Part shown: positions 26,653 to 34,413 of the stretch, piece after piece
Layout of the letters: the number at the start of each line of letters is the position of its first letter
How positions within the stretch are numbered: the stretch's first letter is position 1
Origin: an uncultured Bacteroidia bacterium
GTDB lineage: Bacteria > Bacteroidota > Bacteroidia > Bacteroidales > F082
Length of the DNA stretch: 64,000 bases
Direction of reading: 5' to 3'
Assembly (NCBI GenBank): GCA_902767725.1
Contig: CACXIM010000005.1
Coordinates: 31,209 to 95,208 of the forward strand
Made by a program: the position numbers and the translations under genes
The notes under the pieces: model-generated
Database searches by the model: none
What the model was told of the DNA's origin: nothing
Seen by the model: the letters and a program-made list of their open reading frames with translations, nothing else

Positions 26653-27381
26653 TCAATACATCCTCACCGTTTTATTGTCCTCATCCGACTCCATCAGCCC
26701 GGCGATGTCGGGTTCGGTGGGGACGGCGCTGTTGAGGGCTACAGTCCAGAGGTTGTTGTAGTCTTCAATAGCCATGTCATCCCTGCTAGGGCAGGTGGGC
26801 GAAGGATTGGGATCTATGGCTATTGAAGACTTCTCACAGTTTTCGAGGTATTCGAGCGTCCCGACGATGTCACCGAACGACCAATTGGCATATTGGCCCT
26901 CGCTATCAAGTCCCCGCATGACATGGAAATCGGTGCGGCCGAGGGCCTGTTTCAGTTTCTCGAAGCCTGTCTCCTGGTCTTGCACGATGTCGAGGACATC
27001 CACTTTGTTGATGGTCTCGAAGAGGGCTCTCAGGTCTGTTTTGGCCTTTTCGACGCCGTCATAGTCGCCATCGTTACTGCTTTTGGCCAGTTCGTGGCAC
27101 AAGCGGTTCGCTTTTTCCCAGATATTGTGGCCGAAGCCGCAGAGGGTGCGCATCTTGAGGTAGTTCAACAGGATGTTTTTTGCCTTCTCCGACCCCCACT
27201 TTTCGGTGTCGGCAGGCAGGTGGTCATGAAAGATGGGCAGCGCCTTCCCCATCATCTCTTGGACGGCATCCGCACGGAGGACACTCTCATTGGCGGCTTT
27301 CCAGTAGTCTGGATAATCCAGTTCCACGATTTCCTTGTAGGTGTAGGGCTTTCTCTTGCCCAGGTCATTTATAGTCAGCAT
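26653..27381 (-). CDS. unknown cytoplasmic protein (242 residues)
   Basis: Not recognised. It is predicted mostly alpha-helical and soluble, with no signal peptide or membrane segment. Stretches that could define a family are LGKRKPYTYKEIVELDYPDY at the N-terminus, KNILLNYLKMRTLCGFGHNI near residue 70-88, and WSFGDIVGTLEYLENCEKSS near 170. It has its own island promoter 29 bp upstream and lies between the DUF2779 gene and McrC. Confidence 0.6.
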   Translation of the reverse strand: MLTINDLGKRKPYTYKEIVELDYPDYWKAANESVLRADAVQEMMGKALPIFHDHLPADTEKWGSEKAKNILLNYLKMRTLCGFGHNIWEKANRLCHELAKSSNDGDYDGVEKAKTDLRALFETINKVDVLDIVQDQETGFEKLKQALGRTDFHVMRGLDSEGQYANWSFGDIVGTLEYLENCEKSSIAIDPNPSPTCPSRDDMAIEDYNNLWTVALNSAVPTEPDIAGLMESDEDNKTVRMY

Positions 27382-27409
27382 ATTTGAGTTGTTTTAGGGG
27401 TTTGCTGAC

Positions 27410-27441
27410 GTAATATAGTTATTGGGGGCGGGAAATTCAAA
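27410..27441 (-). promoter_or_regulatory. island promoter of the 242-residue protein
   Basis: Minus strand: TTTGAATT (TTTG 27438-27441), 20-bp spacer, TATATTAC at 27410-27417. Confidence 0.65.
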
Positions 27442-28846
27442 AAGAAGGAAATTTATTTTCAAGTTTTTGTATATTTTGCTTAAACTCGAAATAGTCCTTC
27501 CCTCCCGGCACCACCATTCCGATTTTTTTCAAAACGCCTTTTGTTTCAATAATTTTGTATTCGTCTTCTATATAGCCTTGTTGACTATTGGCTTCGTCTT
27601 GTTGGACAGGATGAATAAGGATCCCTTTATCTGCTTCGAACCGATACATATACATGATGGTCTTGTAATACACCGCCGAGGCTCTGTCGTCATCTAAATG
27701 GTGGCTAAAATGTAAAGGGATGTATTTGGCATCTGACACAATACGGTTTTCTTTATCAAGGTAATCAGGAATGATTTGTTGGAATCTATGTTTCTTGCCA
27801 TTTTCTTCTCTTTCAAAGAGATCGAAATCTCTTTTCCTTTTTGTAAAATGCGTCAACCCAGAACCAATTTCCGACAACACCTTTGCCACATACTCCTCCC
27901 ACAGCCATGCTGCATCGATGAGGATGCCGTGAATCTTATCGCCGTTTTCGCCGTAACTCAGTTTCTCGTGGCGCAGGATATGCAAGCAGAGTTTTTGCAA
28001 AGCGGCATATTTCGTGTAATAAGGATGAGAAACTGGTCGCAGATTCTCGTTGATGACAGATTGCATCTGCCTCGGTTGGAATGATGGGGTAGCTTGGATG
28101 ATTTGCTGCACATAGCCCTCTGTGTCAGGGTCGTTATGAAGGACGGCTTTCCCGAAAGGCTTACGACGGATGAACTCTATCGTATGCCTGATGAGTTGGG
28201 TGACAGGATTGTCGTAGCTGAATTCACGCGTACGGTAGGCAATCTTTCCGTTGGCGGGGATGTTGCGCCGTATGTGTCGGTTGATATCAATCACACCACG
28301 CACATTGGCATCGTTGTACTCGTGATAGACGTATTTCTTGTACATGCCTTGCGACATGGCTTCTTTCAGCAGTTTTGGGAAGAAAAACAAAAGAAAATCA
28401 AAGATAGCATCATCATGCGAGGAAGAAGTGTTTAAATCAAAAAAGTTCAAAGAAAGCACCTTCCCTAGCATATAATACAGGAAATAATCCTTTACTTCGT
28501 CGTTTTCCCCATAAGAAAAGCGGGAATGAATACGGATGTCCATCCCATTACATCCTATGAAACCAACAAGATTACCAGTCGTAATGCTCTCTGGGCTTCC
28601 TTCTTTATCCTCTGCATAACTCAGCACATAGGAATCCCCTATCTCATCCTTTGTTTCCTTAAAAGAATGTGGTAAGACAAGTATATCACACCCTCTGTCG
28701 TTTTTCATTTCCGACAAGGAATGAGACGACAGATAACGAAGAGCAGCTCTATCCTTTTCAGATATTATTTCAACCTGACTTCGGTCATTAGGATGGTTGT
28801 CCTTCAGATGAAGTATCGTTAATTCACTTGCTGTTGCCATCTGCAT
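27437..28846 (-). CDS. mcrC: McrC-like subunit of a McrBC (type IV) restriction system
   Basis: A 469-residue protein. The N-terminal part (LTILHLKDN to about residue 115) contains HPNDRSQVEIIS and LVGFIGCNGMDIRIHSRFSY, a known McrC block. The C-terminal nuclease domain shows RGVIDINRHIRRNIPANGKI, then IIPDYLDKENRIVSDAKYIP, which gives the Asp and Asp-x-Lys of a PD-(D/E)XK site. In McrBC the C subunit is the nuclease recruited by the GTP-driven B ring to modified DNA. It overlaps mcrB by 23 bp and is translated after it. Confidence 0.85.
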   Translation of the reverse strand: MQMATASELTILHLKDNHPNDRSQVEIISEKDRAALRYLSSHSLSEMKNDRGCDILVLPHSFKETKDEIGDSYVLSYAEDKEGSPESITTGNLVGFIGCNGMDIRIHSRFSYGENDEVKDYFLYYMLGKVLSLNFFDLNTSSSHDDAIFDFLLFFFPKLLKEAMSQGMYKKYVYHEYNDANVRGVIDINRHIRRNIPANGKIAYRTREFSYDNPVTQLIRHTIEFIRRKPFGKAVLHNDPDTEGYVQQIIQATPSFQPRQMQSVINENLRPVSHPYYTKYAALQKLCLHILRHEKLSYGENGDKIHGILIDAAWLWEEYVAKVLSEIGSGLTHFTKRKRDFDLFEREENGKKHRFQQIIPDYLDKENRIVSDAKYIPLHFSHHLDDDRASAVYYKTIMYMYRFEADKGILIHPVQQDEANSQQGYIEDEYKIIETKGVLKKIGMVVPGGKDYFEFKQNIQKLENKFPSF

Positions 28847-30350
28847 CCTTCAAATCATAGACATTCTTTAGTTGGGTAAGCAATGCTGTTGCATTTGGTA
28901 TTCCTCGCAGATACTCAAACAATACACCCTTAATATGGTTTTCCCATAGTTTATCCCAATCATTGCTATATTTTTCTATTTTCTTAAAGTAGGCCGCACC
29001 AATGTGATAGGCAGAAGTAAAGCCCTCAAGAAGATTATGATCCTTGTCATTTTTTTCTGAATAGATGGCATCATTTAATGCGTCCATTCTTTTTTTTGCT
29101 TCATCAATAACGTTTTGCTGCGTCAAATTGCCAAGAATTGAATCTTGTGTTTTCGTAGCTATAATTTCATAGAAAGCAAAACGTCGACGGAACGCAAAAT
29201 CCATACTCTCCACACTACGATCGATATCATTCATAGTCCCAATTAAATAAACGTTTTCTGGCACATAAAACCCTGTTTTAAACGGATAATAGAATACTTT
29301 TTGGGGCTCGACCTTTGTATTATCATCTGTTAGAGTTTGGTCCTCATCTATCAAGTTCTGATACTGCGTCTTAACTCTATTGCTCATTCCTGTGTCTTTA
29401 TCCGACTCACCTCTATATCCAGGATCAATAGAGAAGAACAACTCACCAAATATCTTTGAAATCTCCCCTCTGTTGATTTCATCTATCACAAATACATATT
29501 TATTATCAGGATTGTCATCTGCTGCTGCCTTTTTGCAGAACGCCTTGAATATTCCATCCTTGCGCTTAAACACAATAGGGTCCCCTTGCTGAGTTGGCCG
29601 TAGACCTTCTACAAAGTCAGTATAATCATAAGAAGGATGAAACTGAACAAATTCATATCGGCCGTTGTCCTTTGTGGCACCCATAGCATTTGCAATTTCG
29701 CGGGCAAGATGGGTTTTTCCTGTACCAGGAGCACCAGTAAGGATGATATTATAATTCTTCTCAAGTAATATTTTTAATTTCTGTTCCATTTTCGTATTAT
29801 TTATTCCTTCTTCTAAAACCTTTTTGTAAATATTATACATAGATCCTTTTATTCTATTAGCTATCGTTTGAATTATTAAATCAGTGATAGGTTCTTTAAC
29901 CTGAAAACCAAATTTCACAAACGATTTATCCTCTACCCTTTTTAGATTATCAATAGTTTTACCATCCAAAAAAGACGCTCCTTGGTTTATGAGTTCTTCA
30001 ATGTCTTGATCCTTATTATCCCAAAGGGCAACAAAAGCGCTTGCATAGGGTTGTATATATTCTACGGGCGTTTTTTCGTTTTTTCCGAATACGTGCTGTG
30101 AATTAAACCCTAAACCATACGATAGTGTTCCTCCTCTAAAAGTAATTTCAAATTGTATCTCTGTACCACCTCCTCGGTTTTTTGCCCATTCTGGATGATC
30201 TTCATTATAATCAAACAATATTCTTTTATTTGAAGGTCGTTTTTTTTGTTTGACGCTCCTTCTTTTTTCCGCAAACTGTTCGCAGAATTCCTTTCCTAAT
30301 TTTTCATGAACGGCTTCTATTATTTTTTCCAGATTATTATAATACACCAT
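28824..30350 (-). CDS. mcrB: McrB-like AAA+ GTPase of a McrBC restriction system
   Basis: A 508-residue protein. Residues 1-160 form a non-AAA N-terminal domain (DYNEDHPEWAKNRGGGTEIQ, TLSYGLGFNSQHVFGKNEKT) that would read DNA modification; it is not the DUF3578/EVE type I would recognise. AAA+ core: Walker A GAPGTGKT at 206-213, YDYTDFVEGLRPTQQGDPIV (McrB-specific), Walker B YVFVIDEINRGEISKIFGEL, and the GTPase signature LIGTMNDIDRSVESMDFAFR. It reads foreign modified DNA and drives the McrC nuclease, by family knowledge. The 13-bp leader motif ends 21 bases before its ATG. Confidence 0.88.
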   Translation of the reverse strand: MVYYNNLEKIIEAVHEKLGKEFCEQFAEKRRSVKQKKRPSNKRILFDYNEDHPEWAKNRGGGTEIQFEITFRGGTLSYGLGFNSQHVFGKNEKTPVEYIQPYASAFVALWDNKDQDIEELINQGASFLDGKTIDNLKRVEDKSFVKFGFQVKEPITDLIIQTIANRIKGSMYNIYKKVLEEGINNTKMEQKLKILLEKNYNIILTGAPGTGKTHLAREIANAMGATKDNGRYEFVQFHPSYDYTDFVEGLRPTQQGDPIVFKRKDGIFKAFCKKAAADDNPDNKYVFVIDEINRGEISKIFGELFFSIDPGYRGESDKDTGMSNRVKTQYQNLIDEDQTLTDDNTKVEPQKVFYYPFKTGFYVPENVYLIGTMNDIDRSVESMDFAFRRRFAFYEIIATKTQDSILGNLTQQNVIDEAKKRMDALNDAIYSEKNDKDHNLLEGFTSAYHIGAAYFKKIEKYSNDWDKLWENHIKGVLFEYLRGIPNATALLTQLKNVYDLKDADGNSK

Positions 30351-30371
30351 TTAGCAAAACGATTTCCCTAC

Positions 30372-30384
30372 ACATCGCGAGGTT
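30372..30384 (-). promoter_or_regulatory. 13-bp leader motif AACCTCGCGATGT, copy 2
   Basis: Exact copy, 21 bases before the mcrB ATG. The following bases contain AAATCGTTT where copies 1 and 3 have AATCGCAAA. Confidence 0.65.
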
Positions 30385-30430
30385 TTAACTATTTATATTT
30401 CTGTTTATTTCTTGTTATTTCTTTTCAAAC

Positions 30431-30658
30431 TCATTTCTTCCTCACTCCCCCACTATACTCCCGGATATAGATCCCATAGTCGGTGTAGACCTCGATATCG
30501 CGACCGTTGGCGGCCAAGAGGAGGTCGAGGATGTGGTGGCCGTTGAACTCGGTGACGCGACTCCATGAGTTGCTGCCCATCGTAGCTCTTTGCAACTGCC
30601 GGTCGTCGTTGGGATTAATGCGGTAGATGAAACCGCCTACTTTTACTGCTTGTGCCAT
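30431..30658 (-). CDS. small protein of unknown function (75 residues)
   Basis: The ATG at 30656-30658 gives MAQAVKVGGFIYRINPNDDR; an upstream ATG would add 28 residues that look non-coding. The protein is beta-rich with repeated aromatic strands (GGFIYRI, SWSRVTEFNG, DIEVYTDYGIYIREYSGG). The pattern, a 'readout' strand then a named value, resembles WG/beta-propeller-like single blades but no family is certain. It lies upstream of mcrB on the same strand, 80 bp before its ATG. Confidence 0.5.
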   Translation of the reverse strand: MAQAVKVGGFIYRINPNDDRQLQRATMGSNSWSRVTEFNGHHILDLLLAANGRDIEVYTDYGIYIREYSGGVRKK

Positions 30659-30758
30659 GGTTCCATTGTGTTTTATACGGCAAAAATAAGGGTTTTTAAT
30701 TATATTTCCAAATAAAGAAATGCCGTCGAGACAGTCTCTCAAAGAGAATTTGCAAAAC

Positions 30759-30773
30759 CCCTACCAGGTAGGG
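30759..30773. repeat. short palindrome CCCTAC/GTAGGG
   Basis: CCCTAC and GTAGGG around CAG. A weaker CCTTTGCC/GGGCAAGG hairpin lies about 10 bases further on. Both sit in the 331-bp gap between the 75-residue ORF and the LRR gene, which otherwise holds only the element at 30864-30957. Confidence 0.5.
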
Positions 30774-30863
30774 ATTCTATTCCTTTGCCAGTGGGCAAGG
30801 TTTCCTTCGACCTCTTCCTTGTACTTTTACATTTAGCATAATCATAGTATCACACTACTCTAA

Positions 30864-30957
30864 AAGCCTCATCGCGGGCGCAGACCCGCGATCTCATAAA
30901 GCGGGGGTGTACCCCTATAGCTCAGGAGATCGCGGATGTTCCTCCGCGATGAGGCTT
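30864..30957. repeat. 94-bp inverted-repeat element (CAGGAGATCGCGGA family)
   Basis: Outer arms AAGCCTCATCGCGG / CCGCGATGAGGCTT are perfect over 14 bp. Inside are two hairpins (CGCGGG/CCCGCG and CGCGGA/TCCGCG), linked by GATCTC and CAGGAGATC. Relatives are at 59317-59402 and 52783-52815. No coding potential; REP/BIME-like. Confidence 0.8.
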
Positions 30958-30989
30958 AAGGTGTGAGTGTAGTACATGGGTGATTGATG

Positions 30990-31844
30990 CTAAAACTCCT
31001 TGATCGTCTCAAAACCACACCAGGGTTCAGCCTTTTCGAAGGCCTCACGACAGCCTTTGGGCACATAGAGCCAGTCGTTCCAGTTCGAGGGCCAGCCCGT
31101 CGACTCGTCGTCGAGCATCTCCACCTGGCATTGGGCAGGGTCGGTGAAATGGACGTAGATGTCCCTTCCCTCGTAGGGGCCGTCATCAATCTCTATTACC
31201 GAGTCAGGGATGACAACTTTGGTCAGGTTGGCGCAGGCGCAGAAGGCTTCCTTGCCGATTTTCTTCACCGAATCAGGGATGATGACTTCCTCCAACTCAT
31301 CAGAGCAGATGAAGGCCAGTTCTCCGATTTCAGCCACCGTGTTTGGAATAGGTTCTTTGGGGGTTCCTATCACTAACACGTTGTCCTTTTTGGTGACCAG
31401 ATGTCCACTCCGCATTTCGTATGTTGGGTTGTCGGGAGCCACCTCAAGCACCAGATTTTCGCAGGGAAAAGCTTCGGGGTCGATTTTTCGCACCGAGGCG
31501 GAGATGAAAAGGTGTTTCAGGTTATCATAATCCTGATAGGCATATTTTTCAATCTTGGTGACCGTGTCGGGAATCTCGACAGACTCAATCCTTCCCTTTC
31601 TCTCCTTCTCAGCCCACCATTGACGCGTTTCTTCAGCTTTCTGCTTCTTGGCCTTTCTGATTTTGGGACACGCGAAAGGCAGGAGGAAAGGCCAGATGAG
31701 AACACGCCAAACGCTCCATTTTTTAGATGATTCTCTGCCGTATTTGGCATCGAAATAGTTCTCTTCCATCCAAAGGACGATGAATATGCCACTTGTGATA
31801 TAGGCGGTGAAGATAAGGGCAAAAATAAGACTATTTACGTCCAT
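30990..31844 (-). CDS. BspA-type LRR_5 membrane protein
   Basis: A 284-residue protein with one N-terminal membrane helix (residues 5-25, LIFALIFTAYITSGIFIVLW) and a basic, cytoplasm-like stretch with KKWSVWRVLIWPFLLPFACP (possibly a second helix). The remainder consists of LRR_5 (BspA-like) repeats: VEIPDTVTKIEKYAYQDYDN, LFISASVRKIDPEAFPCENL, PIPNTVAEIGELAFICSDEL and VIIPDSVKKIGKEAFCACAN. A conserved tail ends PEWCGF-like (AEPWCGFETIKEF). It is the intact paralogue of the broken gene at 23365-24055 and has an island promoter. LRR_5 repeats are usually protein-binding; partner unknown. Confidence 0.75.
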   Translation of the reverse strand: MDVNSLIFALIFTAYITSGIFIVLWMEENYFDAKYGRESSKKWSVWRVLIWPFLLPFACPKIRKAKKQKAEETRQWWAEKERKGRIESVEIPDTVTKIEKYAYQDYDNLKHLFISASVRKIDPEAFPCENLVLEVAPDNPTYEMRSGHLVTKKDNVLVIGTPKEPIPNTVAEIGELAFICSDELEEVIIPDSVKKIGKEAFCACANLTKVVIPDSVIEIDDGPYEGRDIYVHFTDPAQCQVEMLDDESTGWPSNWNDWLYVPKGCREAFEKAEPWCGFETIKEF

Positions 31845-31874
31845 ATTGCTGATATTTTATGGGTTCACAACATA

Positions 31875-31906
31875 ATATTATAGTCATTATTTGCCGAAAA
31901 TTCAAA
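31875..31906 (-). promoter_or_regulatory. island promoter of the intact LRR gene
   Basis: Minus strand: TTTGAATT (TTTG 31903-31906), 20-bp spacer containing CGGCAAA, TATAATAT at 31875-31882. Confidence 0.65.
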
Positions 31907-31928
31907 ATTCACCTATACATTGAGAGAT

Positions 31929-32345
31929 TCAATAGTACCAATAATATCGGTTGTTTTCATCAAGCGCCCACCACTTTTCTTCTTCCATGAATTCATATTC
32001 ACGTTCAAAAGCATATTTCATAGCTTTGGTTTTTATCTCTTGCTGTTTCCATGCGATGATGGCTTGGACGGTGGCATTGTCCTTATTATAATCGATGATT
32101 TGAGCTGTATTGCCTTGTTCAATTTCTTCTTCAATTTCCCATACGGTTTCACAGGGTCTTTCATTGATGATCAGCTTGGTTCCATCTGATTTGATAAAGT
32201 TCATCTGATCTTCAAGCTTGAAGATTTCATCGTAGTGAGTTCTCAGCTCGTCAACCAGCTTTTCGTTAGCCTTGATCTCATCAATGGCCATGAGTCTTTT
32301 CTTGTAGTTTTCTTCTTTGTTTTTGTAGTATTCAGAGCTTGTCAT
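31929..32345 (-). CDS. unknown charged protein (138 residues)
   Basis: Not recognised. Highly charged, mostly helical and soluble: KNKEENYKKRLMAIDEIKAN and ELRTHYDEIFKLEDQMNFIK are likely coiled-coil. The C-terminus is rich in Trp and Tyr (EEEKWWALDENNRYYWYY). It sits between two LRR_5 proteins on the same strand. Confidence 0.55.
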   Translation of the reverse strand: MTSSEYYKNKEENYKKRLMAIDEIKANEKLVDELRTHYDEIFKLEDQMNFIKSDGTKLIINERPCETVWEIEEEIEQGNTAQIIDYNKDNATVQAIIAWKQQEIKTKAMKYAFEREYEFMEEEKWWALDENNRYYWYY

Positions 32346-32406
32346 AATGGCGATGTGATTGATTTGTTTTCTACAACACTGTTATTAGACTTACTGATTT
32401 ACGCTA

Positions 32407-32847
32407 TCAATCCCAATAATCTGGACGACTGTCGCCTTTGTAATAGAAATCCATCGCATAACCTTTTTTCAGATTCTCGGCTAGTTGCTCTGAGGTTGGG
32501 TTATTGATTATTGTTTTGGGCACCCCTCTTAAGTCCGTCCAACAATCCACTTCCTCAAGGTTGTCAGGAACAACAACCTCGCACAATGCCGTGCAGCCCG
32601 CAAAAGCATTTGCATCAATTCGTTTCAGAGACTTACATAACTTGATGGTGGTTAATGAAGGGCAGTCCTCGAAAACAAAAGGGCGAATTGTTGAGATGTT
32701 CATGGAGAACTCTACTTTCTCCAACTCTTTGTCTCCACGCCAAACATCAGAGCTTACAATACTGCTTTTTAATGGACAACCCTCCACTTCTTCTTGATTT
32801 GTCCTTTTTACATGAATAATAGGTGTTGATTTTGATAATACTGACAT
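32407..32847 (-). CDS. short LRR_5 (BspA-like) protein
   Basis: A 146-residue protein from the ATG at 32845-32847, chosen because the 13-bp leader motif lies 21 bases before it, the same distance as at the other two copies. It contains two to three LRR_5 units: VEFSMNISTIRPFVFEDCPS, TIKLCKSLKRIDANAFAGCT and VVVPDNLEEVDCWTDLRGVP. Unlike the neighbours it has no membrane helix, so it is probably cytoplasmic. It ends AMDFYYKGDSRPDYWD. Confidence 0.6.
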   Translation of the reverse strand: MSVLSKSTPIIHVKRTNQEEVEGCPLKSSIVSSDVWRGDKELEKVEFSMNISTIRPFVFEDCPSLTTIKLCKSLKRIDANAFAGCTALCEVVVPDNLEEVDCWTDLRGVPKTIINNPTSEQLAENLKKGYAMDFYYKGDSRPDYWD

Positions 32848-32868
32848 AACTGATTTGCGATTAACTGT

Positions 32869-32881
32869 ACATCGCGAGGTT
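32869..32881 (-). promoter_or_regulatory. 13-bp leader motif AACCTCGCGATGT, copy 3
   Basis: Exact copy, 21 bases before the ATG at 32847, followed by AATCGCAAA as in copy 1. A TAATTTTG (-7-like) lies about 20 bases upstream. Confidence 0.65.
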
Positions 32882-33010
32882 ATTAAGTGAATAATCCGTT
32901 GATTTTGCCACAAAATTAAACACAGTTTTCGGGCTTTCCAAGCATTTTTTGCGCCTATGTATGCATGTATGTATGTATCAACGAGTTAATGGATAGAAAA
33001 ACTATATGAT

Positions 33011-33042
33011 GTTATATAGAAACTTTGTGGGGAGAATTCAAA
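33011..33042 (-). promoter_or_regulatory. island promoter behind the Fic gene
   Basis: Minus strand: TTTGAATT (TTTG 33039-33042), 20-bp spacer, TATATAAC at 33011-33018. It points to the LRR gene at 32407-32847, with a leader of about 155 bases. Its TTTG lies within the T-run that follows the hairpin behind Fic. Confidence 0.55.
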
Positions 33043-33047
33043 AAAGA

Positions 33048-33078
33048 GGTGCAAACCTCTTGCGAGGCCTGCGCCAGT
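33048..33078 (-). repeat. 31-bp hairpin behind Fic (pair member 1)
   Basis: GGTGCA / TGCGCC outer and CCTC / GAGG inner arms. It pairs in sequence with 34310-34340 (26 of 31 identical, changes mostly preserving the stem). Read on the minus strand it precedes CTCTTTTTT, so it may terminate the Fic transcript. Confidence 0.7.
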
Positions 33079-33117
33079 TGGTTCGGGATTTAAGTGAATT
33101 CGGCATTGCCGTTTTCT

Positions 33118-34152
33118 TTAAAAATACTCCCTTACCGCAAACTCAAATTGATCGATGAAGATTTGCTTGAAAGCATAAAGATTGTTCTGCTCATAGAAGA
33201 TAAGCATGGCTTTCTTGTAGTCAATAGAATCGACTGAACGAAAACTCAGCGGACAATAACCATTGGCAATTAGGATTGCGTTGCTGGTGATGCGTGCCGT
33301 GCGCTTATTTCCATCAGAGAATGCCTGTATATACGATAGGAGCACAAGTGTGAGAAGCGCTTTTTCAAAGATGTTCTCTTTCGCGTTAATCAAGTCGCAT
33401 GTATCATGCATGGCTTCACGAATCTGGAATTCATTTTCCAGTGGATGATAATTGGTACCCGTGATACCCACGCGACGGTGACGGATTCCTCTGTCAACTG
33501 AGAGTTCTTTGGTGAGCAATCGATGAATATCCTCAATATGGCTGAGGGTCAGGTGCTGTAGATAGTCAGGATTGTCAAGGATGAAGCGCAAGGCATCCTT
33601 ATGATTCAGCAGCATTACCGCCTCTTCCTTTGTTTTTCCGTCGGCTGTCTTGCTTTCACGCAGTAGGCGTTCTGTTTCTAACAGCGAATAGGTATTACCT
33701 TCGATTTGTGACGATTTCCAACTGAGATCGATACCCAGTCGCTCCATCTCCTTGCGATATTCGTTTTCAGTCATTTCGCTGACATGCTGGCGAAATTCAG
33801 CCTGCAGTTTTTGCAGCCTGTCCATCTCTTCAGCAGTAAAAAGCACGACAGACGGAAGTTGCTGACGTATCAAGTCGAAGTTGAAAGATGCCTGTATTTG
33901 TCGTTCGTCAATATCCTGTGCAAAGTAAGTCTCCAGATTGAGTGGCATCAGGAGAAATGCCTGATCTGAAAGACGGTAACGGGTAGCCCGGGCTTTACCC
34001 ACAGCCACAATATTGCCATTTTGTATGCCTGCCGCTATCAGTCGTTTCATAGTGGCATCACTTCCTTCGAAGGCAGTACCCTTTGCAATTTCATCGCGCG
34101 AAGACTGTGGATGATAGTGCAGATACTGTAGTATTTCTCTTGAGATATCCAT
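33118..34152 (-). CDS. Fic family protein with N-terminal winged helix and non-canonical active site
   Basis: A 344-residue protein. Residues 1-65 look like a winged helix (RDEIAKGTAFEGSDATMKRL). A Fic domain follows at about 140-310. The inhibitory-helix motif SSQIEGN is at 147-153, the arrangement of class II (N-terminal inhibitory helix) Fic proteins. The catalytic motif reads IQAFSDGNKRTAR (275-287): the Asp, Gly, Asn and Arg anchors are kept, but Gln276 stands where the catalytic His of HxFxxGN(G/K)R is expected. It may be an inactive or altered transferase, or a DNA-binding regulator. It is flanked by paired hairpins and preceded by an operator-like repeat. Confidence 0.82.
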   Translation of the reverse strand: MDISREILQYLHYHPQSSRDEIAKGTAFEGSDATMKRLIAAGIQNGNIVAVGKARATRYRLSDQAFLLMPLNLETYFAQDIDERQIQASFNFDLIRQQLPSVVLFTAEEMDRLQKLQAEFRQHVSEMTENEYRKEMERLGIDLSWKSSQIEGNTYSLLETERLLRESKTADGKTKEEAVMLLNHKDALRFILDNPDYLQHLTLSHIEDIHRLLTKELSVDRGIRHRRVGITGTNYHPLENEFQIREAMHDTCDLINAKENIFEKALLTLVLLSYIQAFSDGNKRTARITSNAILIANGYCPLSFRSVDSIDYKKAMLIFYEQNNLYAFKQIFIDQFEFAVREYF

Positions 34153-34174
34153 GGCTTATGAACCTAAATCGGTG

Positions 34175-34252
34175 CAAAGTTAGCGATATTTTTCCAATTA
34201 TCGGCTCATTGTGAGCTTAAAATTACATAAATCAGCCAATATTTGAGCCGAT
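34175..34252 (-). promoter_or_regulatory. operator-like repeats and -7 element before Fic
   Basis: TAACTTTG (-7 type) at 34175-34182, 22 bp before the ATG. Upstream are ATCGGCTCA (34200-34208) and its complement TGAGCCGAT (34244-34252), plus an extra inverted GCTCA/TGAGC at 34204-34216. Three TGAGC half-sites at the promoter fit autoregulation by the protein's winged helix; this is inferred. Confidence 0.5.
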
Positions 34253-34309
34253 TCGAAGCGCCTCACCAGTTTTAAATGTTCAAAGTGCGATCAAATACGA
34301 AATCGAACT

Positions 34310-34340
34310 GGCGCAAGCCCCTTGCGGGGCATGCGCCAGT
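34310..34340. repeat. 31-bp hairpin before Fic (pair member 2)
   Basis: GGCGCA / TGCGCC outer and GCCCC / GGGGC inner arms; relative of 33048-33078. The two copies bracket the Fic gene at about 1.26 kb distance. Confidence 0.7.
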
Positions 34341-34381
34341 AGGGAATCTCTGCGAATCATCGTGGTGAGGTTTTTACGCCA

Positions 34382-34413
34382 CAAAGATAGAAACTTTTTC
34401 GGGGAAATTCAAA
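34382..34413 (-). promoter_or_regulatory. island promoter upstream of the Fic leader
   Basis: Minus strand: TTTGAATT (TTTG 34410-34413), 20-bp spacer, perfect TATCTTTG at 34382-34389. It would give Fic a leader of about 220 bases containing the hairpin at 34310-34340, or it may drive a short RNA. The TTTG overlaps the end of the gene at 34409. Confidence 0.65.

Noticed and set aside
32943-32975. ATGT microsatellite (TATGTATGCATGTATGTATG)
   Set aside because: Only a few units, non-coding, no gene effect visible; possible strain variation but nothing to support a function.
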